Both the position numbers and the translations under genes were made by a program. Shown here piece after piece: positions 9,354 through 17,961 of a stretch of DNA of 64,000 nt (position 1 is its first letter; every line of letters begins with the position of its first letter). The notes under the pieces were generated by a model, which did no database searches, was not told the origin of the DNA, and was given only the letters and a program-made list of their open reading frames with translations. This DNA comes from JADHMP01 sp016779985 (GTDB lineage: Bacteria > Bacteroidota > Bacteroidia > Flavobacteriales > Flavobacteriaceae): the NCBI GenBank assembly GCA_016779985.1, contig JADHMP010000001.1, forward strand, positions 62,001 to 126,000, written 5' to 3'.

Positions 9354-10451
9354 TTATGCTGGGTTGATACCCATATTTTTCAAATGCTTGAAATGAGAAA
9401 AAATCGCACTTCTTGTTGTTTTGTATTCGTTATAGGGTAAATTAAACTCACTCGCCGTTTCTCTCACAATTTTTCCAATCTTGGTATAGTGTATATGACT
9501 GATGTGCGGAAAAATATGGTGTTCAATTTGATGATTCAACCCACCAGTAAACCAATTGATAAATTTATTTTTGGTTGCAAAATTTACAGTTGTTTTAAGC
9601 TGATGGATCGCCCATGTATGAGATATATTTTGTGATCCACTTTCTGGTAGTGGCATTTCTGCATCACCAATGACATGTGCCAACTGAAAAACCAAACTCA
9701 AAATTAGCCCAGCGGTATAATGCATTACGGCAAACCCGATTAACACTTTCCACCAAGCAATATTTAAAAAGATGATTGGCAGCACCACCCAGATAGAAAA
9801 ATATAAGAGTTTAGTCAAAATCAACCCAGTCCATTGGAGTGAGGGTTTTTTACTATTGGCATAAGACAATTTCTTTTTTAAATAGCGGCGCATTTGAGAG
9901 AAATCTGCAAACAAAGCCCAGTTGAGGGTTAACAAACCGTACAAAAAGACAGAATATAGATGCTGAAATCGATGGTGCGGTGCCCACTGAGCGTGTTTTG
10001 AAAAGCGTAAAATTTTACCTGCTTCTAAATCATCATCATGTCCATGAATGTTGGTGTAGGTGTGATGTAGTAAGTTGTGTTGTACTTTCCAGTTGAATAC
10101 ATTTCCAGCTAAAATATAAATACTACTTCCCATTATTTTATTGACCCATGGTCGTTTAGAAAAAGAGCCATGATTTCCGTCATGCATCACATTCATTCCA
10201 ACCCCTGCCATGCCAATACCCATCACAACTGTTAAGATGAGTTTGATCCATTGATTTAAGTCAGAAAAAAGGACAATAAGGTAAGGGGCTAGAAGTAAAG
10301 AAAACATAACTATGGTTTTCGAATAAAGACGCCAATTACCAGTTTTTGGAATATTTTGTTCTCTAAAATATTTGTTAACTCTTAAGTTTAAAGTTTTAAA
10401 GAAGTCTTTCGGGTCTCTTCGCGAAAACCGAATAGGTTTGAAGGGTTGCAT
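9354..10451 (-). CDS. Membrane fatty acid (acyl-CoA/acyl-lipid) desaturase, front-end type
   Basis: A 365-residue membrane di-iron desaturase. The three His boxes are clear: H90-D-G-N-H94, H125-N-L-L-H129-H130 followed by TYTNIHGHDDD, and HQIEHH near residue 310. The Gln in the third box (QxxHH) is the mark of front-end delta-5/delta-6-like desaturases, but the cytochrome b5 domain found in eukaryotic members is absent, as usual in bacterial relatives. Four or more hydrophobic segments (about 45-63, 70-88, 165-185, 215-260) anchor it. The role is likely introduction of a double bond into membrane acyl chains; regiochemistry is unknown. A TAnnTTTG box lies just upstream. Confidence 0.9.
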   Translation of the reverse strand: MQPFKPIRFSRRDPKDFFKTLNLRVNKYFREQNIPKTGNWRLYSKTIVMFSLLLAPYLIVLFSDLNQWIKLILTVVMGIGMAGVGMNVMHDGNHGSFSKRPWVNKIMGSSIYILAGNVFNWKVQHNLLHHTYTNIHGHDDDLEAGKILRFSKHAQWAPHHRFQHLYSVFLYGLLTLNWALFADFSQMRRYLKKKLSYANSKKPSLQWTGLILTKLLYFSIWVVLPIIFLNIAWWKVLIGFAVMHYTAGLILSLVFQLAHVIGDAEMPLPESGSQNISHTWAIHQLKTTVNFATKNKFINWFTGGLNHQIEHHIFPHISHIHYTKIGKIVRETASEFNLPYNEYKTTRSAIFSHFKHLKNMGINPA

Positions 10452-10469
10452 AAATAAATATTAATTTTA

Positions 10470-10477
10470 CAAAAATA
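10470..10477 (-). promoter_or_regulatory. Predicted -7 promoter box of the desaturase gene
   Basis: TATTTTTG on the minus strand matches TAnnTTTG exactly, 18 bases before the desaturase ATG. It lies in the 39-base divergent gap shared with rsmG. A good -33 element was not seen. Confidence 0.42.
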
Positions 10478-10490
10478 AGAAACACTTTCA

Positions 10491-11114
10491 TTGCAGCAAC
10501 TTCTAACTTATTTTCCTGAGCTTAATTCTCAACAAATCGAACAATTTCACCAATTAGAGCCACTTTATGGGTATTGGAATGCAAAAATCAACCTAATTTC
10601 AAGAAAAGATTTTGGAGATTTCTATTTACATCACGTATTACATTGCTTGGCTATAGCCAGAATCATCACCTTTTCTGATGGGGCTCATGTGCTTGATGTA
10701 GGGACAGGTGGTGGATTTCCAGGAATTCCCCTAGCCATTTTGTTTCCTAAAACTCAATTTTATTTGGTTGATAGTATAGGAAAAAAAATAAAAGTTGTAA
10801 AAACAGTTGCCGCAGAATTGGGTCTTGATAATATAGAGGCCTTGAATATGCGAATTGAAAATTTCTCCTCTTCAGTTGATTTTGTGGTGAGTAGAGCGGT
10901 AGCAAAAATGAATATTTTTTATGAGTGGGTTGCTAAAAAAGGAAAGGCTGAAAACACTCACAATTTTCCCAATGGAATTTTTTATTTGAAAGGGGGAGAT
11001 GTAAAAGAAGAATTAAGAAGTTTTCCCAAAGCGCAAGAGTTTCCAATTTCTACCTATTTTTCAGAAGGTTATTTTGAGACTAAGAAAATAATCTATGTAC
11101 CGTTTACAGGCTAA
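10491..11114 (+). CDS. rsmG: 16S rRNA (guanine-527-N7)-methyltransferase RsmG
   Basis: A 207-residue Rossmann methyltransferase that puts the N7 methyl group on G527 of 16S rRNA in the 530 loop. The SAM-binding motif VLDVGTGGGFPGIPLAILFP is at about residues 66-85, and an early LEPLYGYWNAKINLISRK segment is typical of the family. The start is a TTG (MQQLLTYFPEL): no ATG lies in frame upstream, and the N-terminus aligns with flavobacterial RsmG proteins from this codon. It diverges from the desaturase gene with 39 bases between them and ends 15 bases from the converging VIT-type gene. Confidence 0.93.
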   Translation: MQQLLTYFPELNSQQIEQFHQLEPLYGYWNAKINLISRKDFGDFYLHHVLHCLAIARIITFSDGAHVLDVGTGGGFPGIPLAILFPKTQFYLVDSIGKKIKVVKTVAAELGLDNIEALNMRIENFSSSVDFVVSRAVAKMNIFYEWVAKKGKAENTHNFPNGIFYLKGGDVKEELRSFPKAQEFPISTYFSEGYFETKKIIYVPFTG

Positions 11115-11129
11115 TTTAGATTGTTGGTA

Positions 11130-11855
11130 TCATAATATGCGCTCAATAAAATCACCCACAAAATAGGCCACAAATGCAGCACAGGCACCAAGCATAAGAG
11201 TTTCAAAAACAGCCCGAAAACGGGAAGTTTGATTCATGGTAGCTTTCAAAAGCCCAATAAAAATAAATCCAAAAGCAGTACACAAGATTGTCCACAAAAA
11301 GGGATCTGAATTGATGGGAATCAAATAATCTATCAAATAGACTGAAAGTGGAATTAGACCAACTAGCAAAAAAGCAATATAGGTGACTCCCCCTATTTTA
11401 AATGGAGAACGATAATCTTCAATCATTTCTAATTCCTCTTTCATCATCACATCTACCCATCGCTCTTTGTCTTTCACGATAACTGCTACTACTTGTTCTA
11501 ACAATTCTCCTTCAAACCCTTTAGCACGATAAATTTGACGAATTTCTTCGATTTCCTTTTCAGGAATATTTTCTATTTCCCAATATTCAATTGCTTTGTG
11601 TTTTTGATATTGATCTTTTTCGGTTTTGGCTGAAAGATATGCCCCCACAGACATCGCAAAACTATCAGCTAACAGATTAGCAAAGCCTAAAATCAATATT
11701 ATATTACTATTCAAATTGGCCCCAACGGCACCTGCAACTACGGCAAAGGTGGTCACGCAACCGTCAATGCCCCCATAGACAAATTCCCCTAAATATTTAT
11801 CGAGCTGAGCAAATCGTTTGTTTTTTTGATGAAGGGCTATTTCATTGTGTTTCAT
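11130..11855 (-). CDS. VIT1/CCC1-family metal (Fe2+/Mn2+) transporter
   Basis: A 241-residue membrane protein with the VIT/CCC1 signature: YGGIDGCVTTFAVVAGAVGA in the first helix, LGFANLLADSFAMSVGAYLS in the second, then a cytoplasmic acidic helical segment (about 80-150, with repeated Glu-Glu pairs and EELEMIEDY that bind metal in plant VIT1) and three C-terminal hydrophobic segments. Members move Fe2+ or Mn2+ across membranes. The start codon lies three bases from the pruA stop, suggesting an operon with pruA and perhaps apaG, with no clear metabolic connection. Confidence 0.87.
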   Translation of the reverse strand: MKHNEIALHQKNKRFAQLDKYLGEFVYGGIDGCVTTFAVVAGAVGANLNSNIILILGFANLLADSFAMSVGAYLSAKTEKDQYQKHKAIEYWEIENIPEKEIEEIRQIYRAKGFEGELLEQVVAVIVKDKERWVDVMMKEELEMIEDYRSPFKIGGVTYIAFLLVGLIPLSVYLIDYLIPINSDPFLWTILCTAFGFIFIGLLKATMNQTSRFRAVFETLMLGACAAFVAYFVGDFIERIL

Positions 11856-11858
11856 CGC

Positions 11859-13484
11859 TTATTCTAGATAAGGATAACGATAATTTTTTGCGGGCACAAA
11901 GGTTTCTTTGATTAGTCTTGGTGAAATCCAACGCATAAGATTGGCAGCAGCCCCCGCTTTGTCATTCGTGCCAGAAGAACGTGCACCTCCAAAGGGCTGT
12001 TGTCCAACAACTGCCCCAGTAGGTTTGTCATTTATATAAAAATTTCCAGCACTATTTTCTAATGCCTCAATGGCTTGCTCTAAGGCATACCGGTCTTGAG
12101 AAAAAACGGCACCTGTCAAGGCATAAGGGGAAGTATTGTCAATTAGAGCTAGGGTTTTTTCCCATTGTGTATCTGAATAAATATACACAGTGACGAGGGG
12201 TCCAAATAATTCTGTTTCCATTGTAAAATAGAAAGGGTCTTGAGACAGAACCAAAGTAGGTTCTATAAAATAACCTACACTATCATCAAAACCACCACCA
12301 TAAAGAATTTCTGCCTCAGAATCTTTTTTGATTTGCGCTATCGCATTTCTAAGTCGATTAAAGGCAGTTTGATGAATGACAGCAGTGACAAAATTTTCAA
12401 AATTTTCTGGGCTACCCATTTTTAAGGTTTTCATTTCAGCAATAGTTAACCTAAGGATTTCGTCAGCTTTAGATTCTGGCAAATACACTCTAGAAGCCGC
12501 AGAACATTTTTGGCCTTGAAATTCAAATCCACCTCGAATAATTGCAGTGGCTACAGCTTGAGAATCTGCTGAAGGATGCGCTAAAATAAAATCTTTACCT
12601 CCTGTTTCACCTACTATTCTAGGGTAGGTTTTGTAGGTATGAATTTGATCACCAATCTTTTTCCAAAGTGTTTTAAATATGGAGCTAGAACCAGTATAAT
12701 GCAATCCAGAAAAATCGGGAGAGTCTAAAATAGTATTGGTGATTTCCTCTGGATTTCCAAAAACTACATTGATTACACCATTAGGTAAGCCTGCTTCACG
12801 AAGGATATCAATAATAATTTTAGCAGAAAACACCTGATAATCACTGGGCTTCCAGACTACTACATTCCCCATTAGGGCAGCGCTTGTTGGCAAGTTTCCT
12901 GCTATAGCTGTAAAATTGAAAGGACTAATAGCATACACAAAGCCTTCTAAAGGACGATAATGGAGTTGGTTCCAAATTTCAGCGCTGCTATTGGGTTGTT
13001 CTTTATAAATTTCTTGCATGTAAAAAACGTTGAATCGAAGAAAATCAGCAAATTCACAGGCAGCGTCTATTTCAGCTTGATGAATTGTTTTTGATTGTGC
13101 AATCATGGTTGCTGCATTAATTCTAGCTCGATAAGGGCCTGAAACAAGATTTGCTGCTTTTAAAAAGATGGCCGCTCGTCTTTCCCAAGGCATTTTGCTC
13201 CAAAGATTTCGAGCCTCAAGCGCACTTTTGATGGCCAAACGCGTTTCTTTGGGGCTGGCTAAATAAAACTCTCCAAGTTTGTGTTGATGGTCATGTGGGG
13301 GTGACATACCTTGTTTTTGTGTTGTTCTAACATCCTTTCCATCAATATAGAGAGGAATTTCAATAGGAGATTCATAAAGTTGTCTATAGGTTTTTAGTAG
13401 CTCCTTTTTAGCTGAACTTCCTGGAGCATAATCCAAAACGGATTCATTTTTTGGAAAAGGGACTTTGATGACACTATTTGACAT
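11859..13484 (-). CDS. pruA: L-glutamate gamma-semialdehyde (delta-1-pyrroline-5-carboxylate) dehydrogenase
   Basis: A 541-residue aldehyde dehydrogenase that oxidises glutamate-gamma-semialdehyde to glutamate with NAD+, the second step of proline breakdown. The general-base Glu is in VGETGGKD (E293) and the catalytic Cys is in FQGQKCSAASR (C327); ISPFNFTAIAGNL is the NAD-site loop with the Asn that stabilises the oxyanion. Length is that of the free-standing P5CDH type (about 540), as opposed to the large PutA fusion. The C-terminal GARSSGTNDKAG motif is the P5CDH anchor loop for the substrate. No proline dehydrogenase gene is seen in the window. Confidence 0.95.
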   Translation of the reverse strand: MSNSVIKVPFPKNESVLDYAPGSSAKKELLKTYRQLYESPIEIPLYIDGKDVRTTQKQGMSPPHDHQHKLGEFYLASPKETRLAIKSALEARNLWSKMPWERRAAIFLKAANLVSGPYRARINAATMIAQSKTIHQAEIDAACEFADFLRFNVFYMQEIYKEQPNSSAEIWNQLHYRPLEGFVYAISPFNFTAIAGNLPTSAALMGNVVVWKPSDYQVFSAKIIIDILREAGLPNGVINVVFGNPEEITNTILDSPDFSGLHYTGSSSIFKTLWKKIGDQIHTYKTYPRIVGETGGKDFILAHPSADSQAVATAIIRGGFEFQGQKCSAASRVYLPESKADEILRLTIAEMKTLKMGSPENFENFVTAVIHQTAFNRLRNAIAQIKKDSEAEILYGGGFDDSVGYFIEPTLVLSQDPFYFTMETELFGPLVTVYIYSDTQWEKTLALIDNTSPYALTGAVFSQDRYALEQAIEALENSAGNFYINDKPTGAVVGQQPFGGARSSGTNDKAGAAANLMRWISPRLIKETFVPAKNYRYPYLE

Positions 13485-13530
13485 TGAAATCTAAAATTTG
13501 GATTGAATTTTGGGTAAAGTTGAACTTTTT

Positions 13531-13917
13531 CTAATTCAAAATGGAAGGAATATTTAATTTAAACGGTGGAATGTCTACATTAAATTTTTTGGTTGAGGTA
13601 AAATTTATCATGATGTATGTGCCAATCATTACGCCTATTGGAGAGGTGATAAGGCATCCAGATTTGTAAACGTGCATTTCTCCAGGTTTCACAACAGGCT
13701 TTTTTCCAACCACTCCGTCACCATTGATATACTGCGTGTTATTTGTGGTTTCAATGATTTTCCAGTGCCTTGAGAGCAATTGCACTACATCCTTACTCTG
13801 ATTTTCAATTGTTATGGTGTAGACAAAACCATGATGCAAGATGTTTTCTTTAGGAAAACTTCCTTCAAATTTTGTTTCAACAGAGACTCTTATGCCTCTT
13901 GTAATCTGCTGAATCAT
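13531..13917 (-). CDS. apaG: ApaG domain protein
   Basis: The open frame extends to a GTG at 13977, but the ApaG domain begins at the internal ATG (MIQQITRGIRVSVETKF), where the family normally starts, so I chose 13917. That gives 128 residues, close to the usual 125-130. The protein is a single immunoglobulin-like beta sandwich; the GVVGKKPVVKPGE turn and the YKSGCLITSPIGVMIGTY stretch are family landmarks. ApaG mutants in Salmonella alter Co2+ resistance and Mg2+ efflux, but the molecular role is not settled. It lies upstream of pruA in the same direction with a 46-base gap. Confidence 0.88.
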   Translation of the reverse strand: MIQQITRGIRVSVETKFEGSFPKENILHHGFVYTITIENQSKDVVQLLSRHWKIIETTNNTQYINGDGVVGKKPVVKPGEMHVYKSGCLITSPIGVMIGTYIMINFTSTKKFNVDIPPFKLNIPSILN

Positions 13918-14000
13918 AGATGGTTTTGTTACTGGGCCTTTTTGTAAAAATAACAAAAAAATCAATGCAAAAGCCACAACAAATTAAAAGGGAAAGAAAA

Positions 14001-15269
14001 TTAATTTTTTAAGTTGAACGAACTCACTTTTCCGACACCGATTAAGGCATCGTAGAGCGCTCCATTTTCACGATAATACACAAGAATTTGATACTCATTT
14101 TCGGTTTGTGCATGAGATCCACTAATTCGATTTTTGAATAATTTGTCTTCTTTTTTAACAACATATTTATAATTGTAAAACCCTTGCTTTAAGAGTAAAA
14201 GACCTTCATACAGCTCAAGGGAGGGGTTGTAAAACATTTTATTGGCTTCTTCTAGTGCATAATTATTAAAACTGCCATAAATGTAAATCTCATTATCTAA
14301 TGGGCTAACGGATGTGGAAAGACTGAAATGAACTAAACTATAGTCAGCCTCAGTATATGGATTTTGATTTCCCATAAGGGTTCTGGGTTCAAAACTTCCG
14401 TTGATATCTGGAGCAAAGCTGTAGGGACTATATTGCAAATCGGGATCTGTAAACAGATAGGTCTCGTAGATATTGCTTCTGCTTACATAACTGATATTAG
14501 GAGTGGTTATTCTTAAATCTTTAGAATCAAAAAAGAAATATTCATTGCCGCCTTCAAACAGGGTCTGATCATCAAATCTATATTCCAAACCATCAATGGC
14601 ATAAAATTGAGGTTTTACATTTTGTATGGCATTGTCCCATTGATAATTTTGTAACAATACAACCTTTACATTTTGTTCTGGGTTCTGAAACACAAAATTT
14701 TGAGGCATAATTTTAAATCGTAGACTTTGATGAGTTTCAAAAAAAGCTAAATTTTGTGATCGATAGGCAGCAGCAGCAACAGCAGCAGCTTTTTCGTAAA
14801 CACAAAACTTTCTGCTAAACAACAATTCATCAGCGGCGTTATAAATTTCTAAAAGATAATTTCCTGAGACTAAAAACCTTGTGTTTTCGTTAGGCAACTG
14901 AAGTTGATAATGGGTATAGGGCTGTAGGGTATTGAAGGAAGTAACAAAATTTTGAATTCTGATGTTGTCAAAACCTTGGAAAATTTCATTTGAAAATAGA
15001 GTGGAGGGAGTCCAGTCAGCATTAAAATGTTTAAGTTTATAGTAGTAGTCATTGACCTGAGTGTCAAGATCATCAAACCTCAATAAAAGACTTCCATCTA
15101 ATGAAATAATTGGAAATTGGTCGTTTTTTTCTTCTCCCCTAAAAAGAATTGATTTTATATAATCAGGAGGAATTACTTCATACGCCTGTTGTCCATACAA
15201 GGGAGTTGAAACCCAAAGGAATATTAAAAGCCCCAGTAGTTTAAAGTTTATTTTCTTGTGCCTTTGCAT
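14001..15269 (-). CDS. DUF5103 protein, type IX secretion system plug protein
   Basis: A 422-residue secreted protein. I start it at the ATG at 15269 (MQRHKKINFKLLGLL), because that gives a proper signal peptide ending near SxPLYG, rather than at the upstream frame opening at 15326. The N-terminal beta-rich region (YEVIPPDYIKSILFRGEE, then LRFDDL and YYYKLKHFNADW) and the later FSLSTSVSPLDNEIYIYGSF segment fit the DUF5103 family. A member was found as the periplasmic plug that closes the inner mouth of the SprA translocon of the T9SS in Flavobacterium johnsoniae. The core T9SS genes are not in this window. An Ala run (AAAVAAAA) is coded by a trinucleotide repeat. Confidence 0.85.
   Translation of the reverse strand: MQRHKKINFKLLGLLIFLWVSTPLYGQQAYEVIPPDYIKSILFRGEEKNDQFPIISLDGSLLLRFDDLDTQVNDYYYKLKHFNADWTPSTLFSNEIFQGFDNIRIQNFVTSFNTLQPYTHYQLQLPNENTRFLVSGNYLLEIYNAADELLFSRKFCVYEKAAAVAAAAYRSQNLAFFETHQSLRFKIMPQNFVFQNPEQNVKVVLLQNYQWDNAIQNVKPQFYAIDGLEYRFDDQTLFEGGNEYFFFDSKDLRITTPNISYVSRSNIYETYLFTDPDLQYSPYSFAPDINGSFEPRTLMGNQNPYTEADYSLVHFSLSTSVSPLDNEIYIYGSFNNYALEEANKMFYNPSLELYEGLLLLKQGFYNYKYVVKKEDKLFKNRISGSHAQTENEYQILVYYRENGALYDALIGVGKVSSFNLKN
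14766..14789 (-). repeat. Trinucleotide GCT-type repeat encoding a poly-Ala run
   Basis: Eight consecutive near-identical codons in the plug protein gene (GCT/GCC with one GTT) encode AAAVAAAA. It could be prone to replication slippage by multiples of three, which would change only linker length. Nothing similar is seen elsewhere in the window. Confidence 0.6.
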
Positions 15270-15394
15270 TATAAAATATCTAACGTATACAATAAGCAAT
15301 TTTGTATAATTTAAAAAGTTAAACACTTATTTAGAAAGAATATAAATAACTCTTTTTCATCTCAAAATACTTTACTGAAAAGTGGGTTTATTAG

Positions 15395-15402
15395 TACATT
15401 TG
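15395..15402 (+). promoter_or_regulatory. Predicted -7 promoter box of the nqr operon
   Basis: TACATTTG matches TAnnTTTG exactly and ends 22 bases before the nqrA ATG, a distance that leaves a normal short leader. It is the only such box in the gap between the divergent plug gene and nqrA. The -33 element is weak. Confidence 0.5.
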
Positions 15403-15424
15403 TGTGGTTTTAGAATTTTACTGA

Positions 15425-16783
15425 ATGAATCACCATATGGGCATTCGCACCAAACGAGGCGCCAACATAAAAATTAAAGGGCAGGCGGAAAAAATTTTAG
15501 CAACAAGCCCTATCACAGAAACTTTTGCACTATATCCAGATGACTTCTTACATCTGATTCCAAAACTTCTTTTGAGAGAAGGTGACGCCGTAAAAAAAGG
15601 TACACCCATTTTTTACAGCAAGGCAAATCCTGACATTCAAGTTGTTTCTCCTGTTGGAGGAACAATAGAAAGCATAGTTAGAGGTGCCAAAAGGAAAATT
15701 GAAAAAATTATCATCAAAGCATCCCCTAAGCAAGAATCAGTAGTGCATACTTTTGGCGAGCTTGAAGCAATGAGTGTTGAAGAAATAAAGAAAGTTTTAT
15801 TAAAGAGCGGTGCTTGGCCATTTCTAAAACAAAGACCTTATGGTATTGTGGCCGATCCAACCTGTACTCCAAAAGCTCTTTATGTTTCAACAATTGACAC
15901 TGCTCCATTGCAGGTTGATTTTGAGTTTTTATTAAAAAACAAGAGTGAAGCATTTCAAACGGGAATCGATGTGCTTGCTAAATTAATTGGTCAACCGATA
16001 AAACTTGGAATTTCTCCCCTTGAAGCGGACAATTATAAGGCTTTCGAAAACGTAGATATTTACACAGTTGAGGGGCCTCATCCTGCTGGTAACGTGAGTG
16101 TTCATATTCAAAAAATTAGCCCTATCAATCCAAATGAAAAGGTCTGGGTTGTCCAACCAGAAGATGTAGCTAATATTGGAAAGTTATTTCAAGAAAAAAC
16201 ATTTTCTGCAGAAAGGGTTGTCGCTATAGCTGGGAATGCTGTTGAAAAGCCCCATTATATCAATTCATTTATTGGAGCTGAGGTTGAACCTTTGCTAAAA
16301 CGGGCATCAATAAAATCAGAAAATGTGAGAATAATCAATGGTGATGTATTCTCAGGTAGAGCAACAACACCCACCGGCCATTTAAGTTATTTTAACAATC
16401 TGGTTTCGGTTATACCAGAAGGGAACGATTATCGAATGTTTGGTTGGTTGCCTTTTGTTGACAACGCAATTCCTAGTCTTTCAAAAACTTCTTTTTCATG
16501 GCTACTCGGTAAAAAAGGATATGATGTGAATACAAATTTAAATGGTGAGGAACGTGCTATTGTTGTGACTGGTGAAATGGAAAAACTATTGCCAATGAAC
16601 ATATATCCTATGCAACTTCTCAAAGCTTGTATGGCTGAGGACATTGAAAAAATGGAAGCATTAGGAATATATGAAGTTATACCAGAGGATTTCGGTTTGA
16701 TAGATTTTGCAAACACCTCAAAAATTGAAGCACAACAGATAATTCATGAAGCAATCCGTTTAATGATTAATGAAGTAGGATAA
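15425..16783 (+). CDS. nqrA: Na+-translocating NADH:quinone reductase subunit A
   Basis: A 452-residue soluble, membrane-associated subunit, close to the family length. Early IRTKRGANIKIKG and a barrel-sandwich region with VSPVGGTIESIVRGAKRK, then RPYGIVADP and HLSYFNNLVSVIPEG are family features. NqrA sits on the cytoplasmic side of the Nqr complex and lies close to the quinone reduction site made with NqrB. First gene of an eight-gene operon, nqrABCDEF followed by a 122-residue protein gene and apbE. Two ATGs are possible (15425 and 15437); the first is kept, but MGIRTKRG from the second also fits. Confidence 0.96.
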   Translation: MNHHMGIRTKRGANIKIKGQAEKILATSPITETFALYPDDFLHLIPKLLLREGDAVKKGTPIFYSKANPDIQVVSPVGGTIESIVRGAKRKIEKIIIKASPKQESVVHTFGELEAMSVEEIKKVLLKSGAWPFLKQRPYGIVADPTCTPKALYVSTIDTAPLQVDFEFLLKNKSEAFQTGIDVLAKLIGQPIKLGISPLEADNYKAFENVDIYTVEGPHPAGNVSVHIQKISPINPNEKVWVVQPEDVANIGKLFQEKTFSAERVVAIAGNAVEKPHYINSFIGAEVEPLLKRASIKSENVRIINGDVFSGRATTPTGHLSYFNNLVSVIPEGNDYRMFGWLPFVDNAIPSLSKTSFSWLLGKKGYDVNTNLNGEERAIVVTGEMEKLLPMNIYPMQLLKACMAEDIEKMEALGIYEVIPEDFGLIDFANTSKIEAQQIIHEAIRLMINEVG

Positions 16784-16794
16784 AAATTGAATGT

Positions 16795-17958
16795 ATGAAT
16801 GCAATTAGAAAACAATTTGATAAAATAAAAAGACCTTTCGAAAAGGGTCAAAAATTAGAAAAATTTGCTCCCGCAATAAACGCCTTTGAAACTTTTTTGT
16901 TTGTTCCTAACCACACCACACACAAAGGAGCACACATTCGAGATGCAGTAGATTTGAAGCGAACCATGGTCACCGTTATAATGGCCCTTGTTCCTGCTCT
17001 GGTTTATGGGATTTACAATACGGGCTATCAACACTTTATCCAAATAGGAACAGAGTTTACTTTTTGGGAGGCTCTTCTGCACGGCGCATGGAAAATAGTT
17101 CCCATGATAGTTGTTTCTTATGTAGTAGGTCTTTCGATCGAATTCGCTTTTGCAGTTTATCGTGGCCATGAAGTGAATGAGGGCTATTTAGTCACAGGAT
17201 TGCTAATTCCAATGATTATGCCCGTAGACATACCACTTTGGATGGTGGCCATATCTGTTGCTTTTGCCGTGCTAATTGCTAAAGAAGCTTTTGGTGGCAC
17301 TGGAATGAATATTTTAAATCCAGCGCTCACCGCCAGAGCTTTTGCTTTTTTTGCTTATCCAACATACATGTCAGGAAACAAAGTTTGGGTCTCTGAGGCC
17401 TCTTCTGTTGATGGTATTTCTGGTGAAACCATTTTAGGCACTTTAGCGGCTGGCGGAGAGGTGAATTATTCCTTTTTTGAAATGTTTGGTGGTGCCATTC
17501 CTGGATCAATTGCAGAAACATCGACCCTTTGGATTGCTGTTGGTGCACTGATTCTAATACTTACTGGAATTGGTAGTTGGCGCATTATGGCTGGTGGAAT
17601 TTTAGGAGCAGCACTTATGGGCTTTTTATTTAACCTTTGGAGTGCCAACGCGCTAATGTCCTTTTCATGGGTCAATCATCTTGTGGTTGGTGGCTTTGCT
17701 TTTGGCATTGTTTTTATGGCTACTGACCCTGTATCAGCAGCTCAAACCACAAAAGGGAAATGGATTTATGGAATACTGGTAGGAATCTTTTGTATCATGA
17801 TTAGAGTCTTTAACCCTGCCTATCCTGAGGGAGTGATGTTAGCCATACTTCTAATGAATGTTTTTGCACCCACAATAGATCACTATGTTGTCAACGCCAA
17901 TATCAACAAAAGAAGAAAGCGTTGGCTCACTCAACAAGAAAACTTAGAAACAGCTTAA
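16795..17958 (+). CDS. nqrB: Na+-translocating NADH:quinone reductase subunit B
   Basis: A 387-residue integral membrane subunit with about ten hydrophobic helices, homologous to NqrD/RnfD-type channels. It carries a covalently bound FMN on a Thr in a Dxx(S/T)GxT motif, here DGISGET with T212, and takes part in Na+ translocation and quinone binding. The residue before the flavinylated Thr is Glu (E211), where the ApbE recognition consensus has Ala. KEAFGGTGMNILNPALTARAF and FMATDPVSAAQT are conserved family loops. It follows nqrA by 11 bases. Confidence 0.96.
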   Translation: MNAIRKQFDKIKRPFEKGQKLEKFAPAINAFETFLFVPNHTTHKGAHIRDAVDLKRTMVTVIMALVPALVYGIYNTGYQHFIQIGTEFTFWEALLHGAWKIVPMIVVSYVVGLSIEFAFAVYRGHEVNEGYLVTGLLIPMIMPVDIPLWMVAISVAFAVLIAKEAFGGTGMNILNPALTARAFAFFAYPTYMSGNKVWVSEASSVDGISGETILGTLAAGGEVNYSFFEMFGGAIPGSIAETSTLWIAVGALILILTGIGSWRIMAGGILGAALMGFLFNLWSANALMSFSWVNHLVVGGFAFGIVFMATDPVSAAQTTKGKWIYGILVGIFCIMIRVFNPAYPEGVMLAILLMNVFAPTIDHYVVNANINKRRKRWLTQQENLETA

Positions 17959-17961
17959 ATT

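Noticed and set aside
13918..13977. Upstream extension of apaG to a GTG, with a hydrophobic start
   Set aside because: Looks like a signal peptide, but ApaG is cytoplasmic and all family similarity begins at the ATG at 13917.
15270..15326. Longer start of the T9SS plug protein
   Set aside because: The internal ATG gives a clean signal peptide, whereas the extension has no such pattern.
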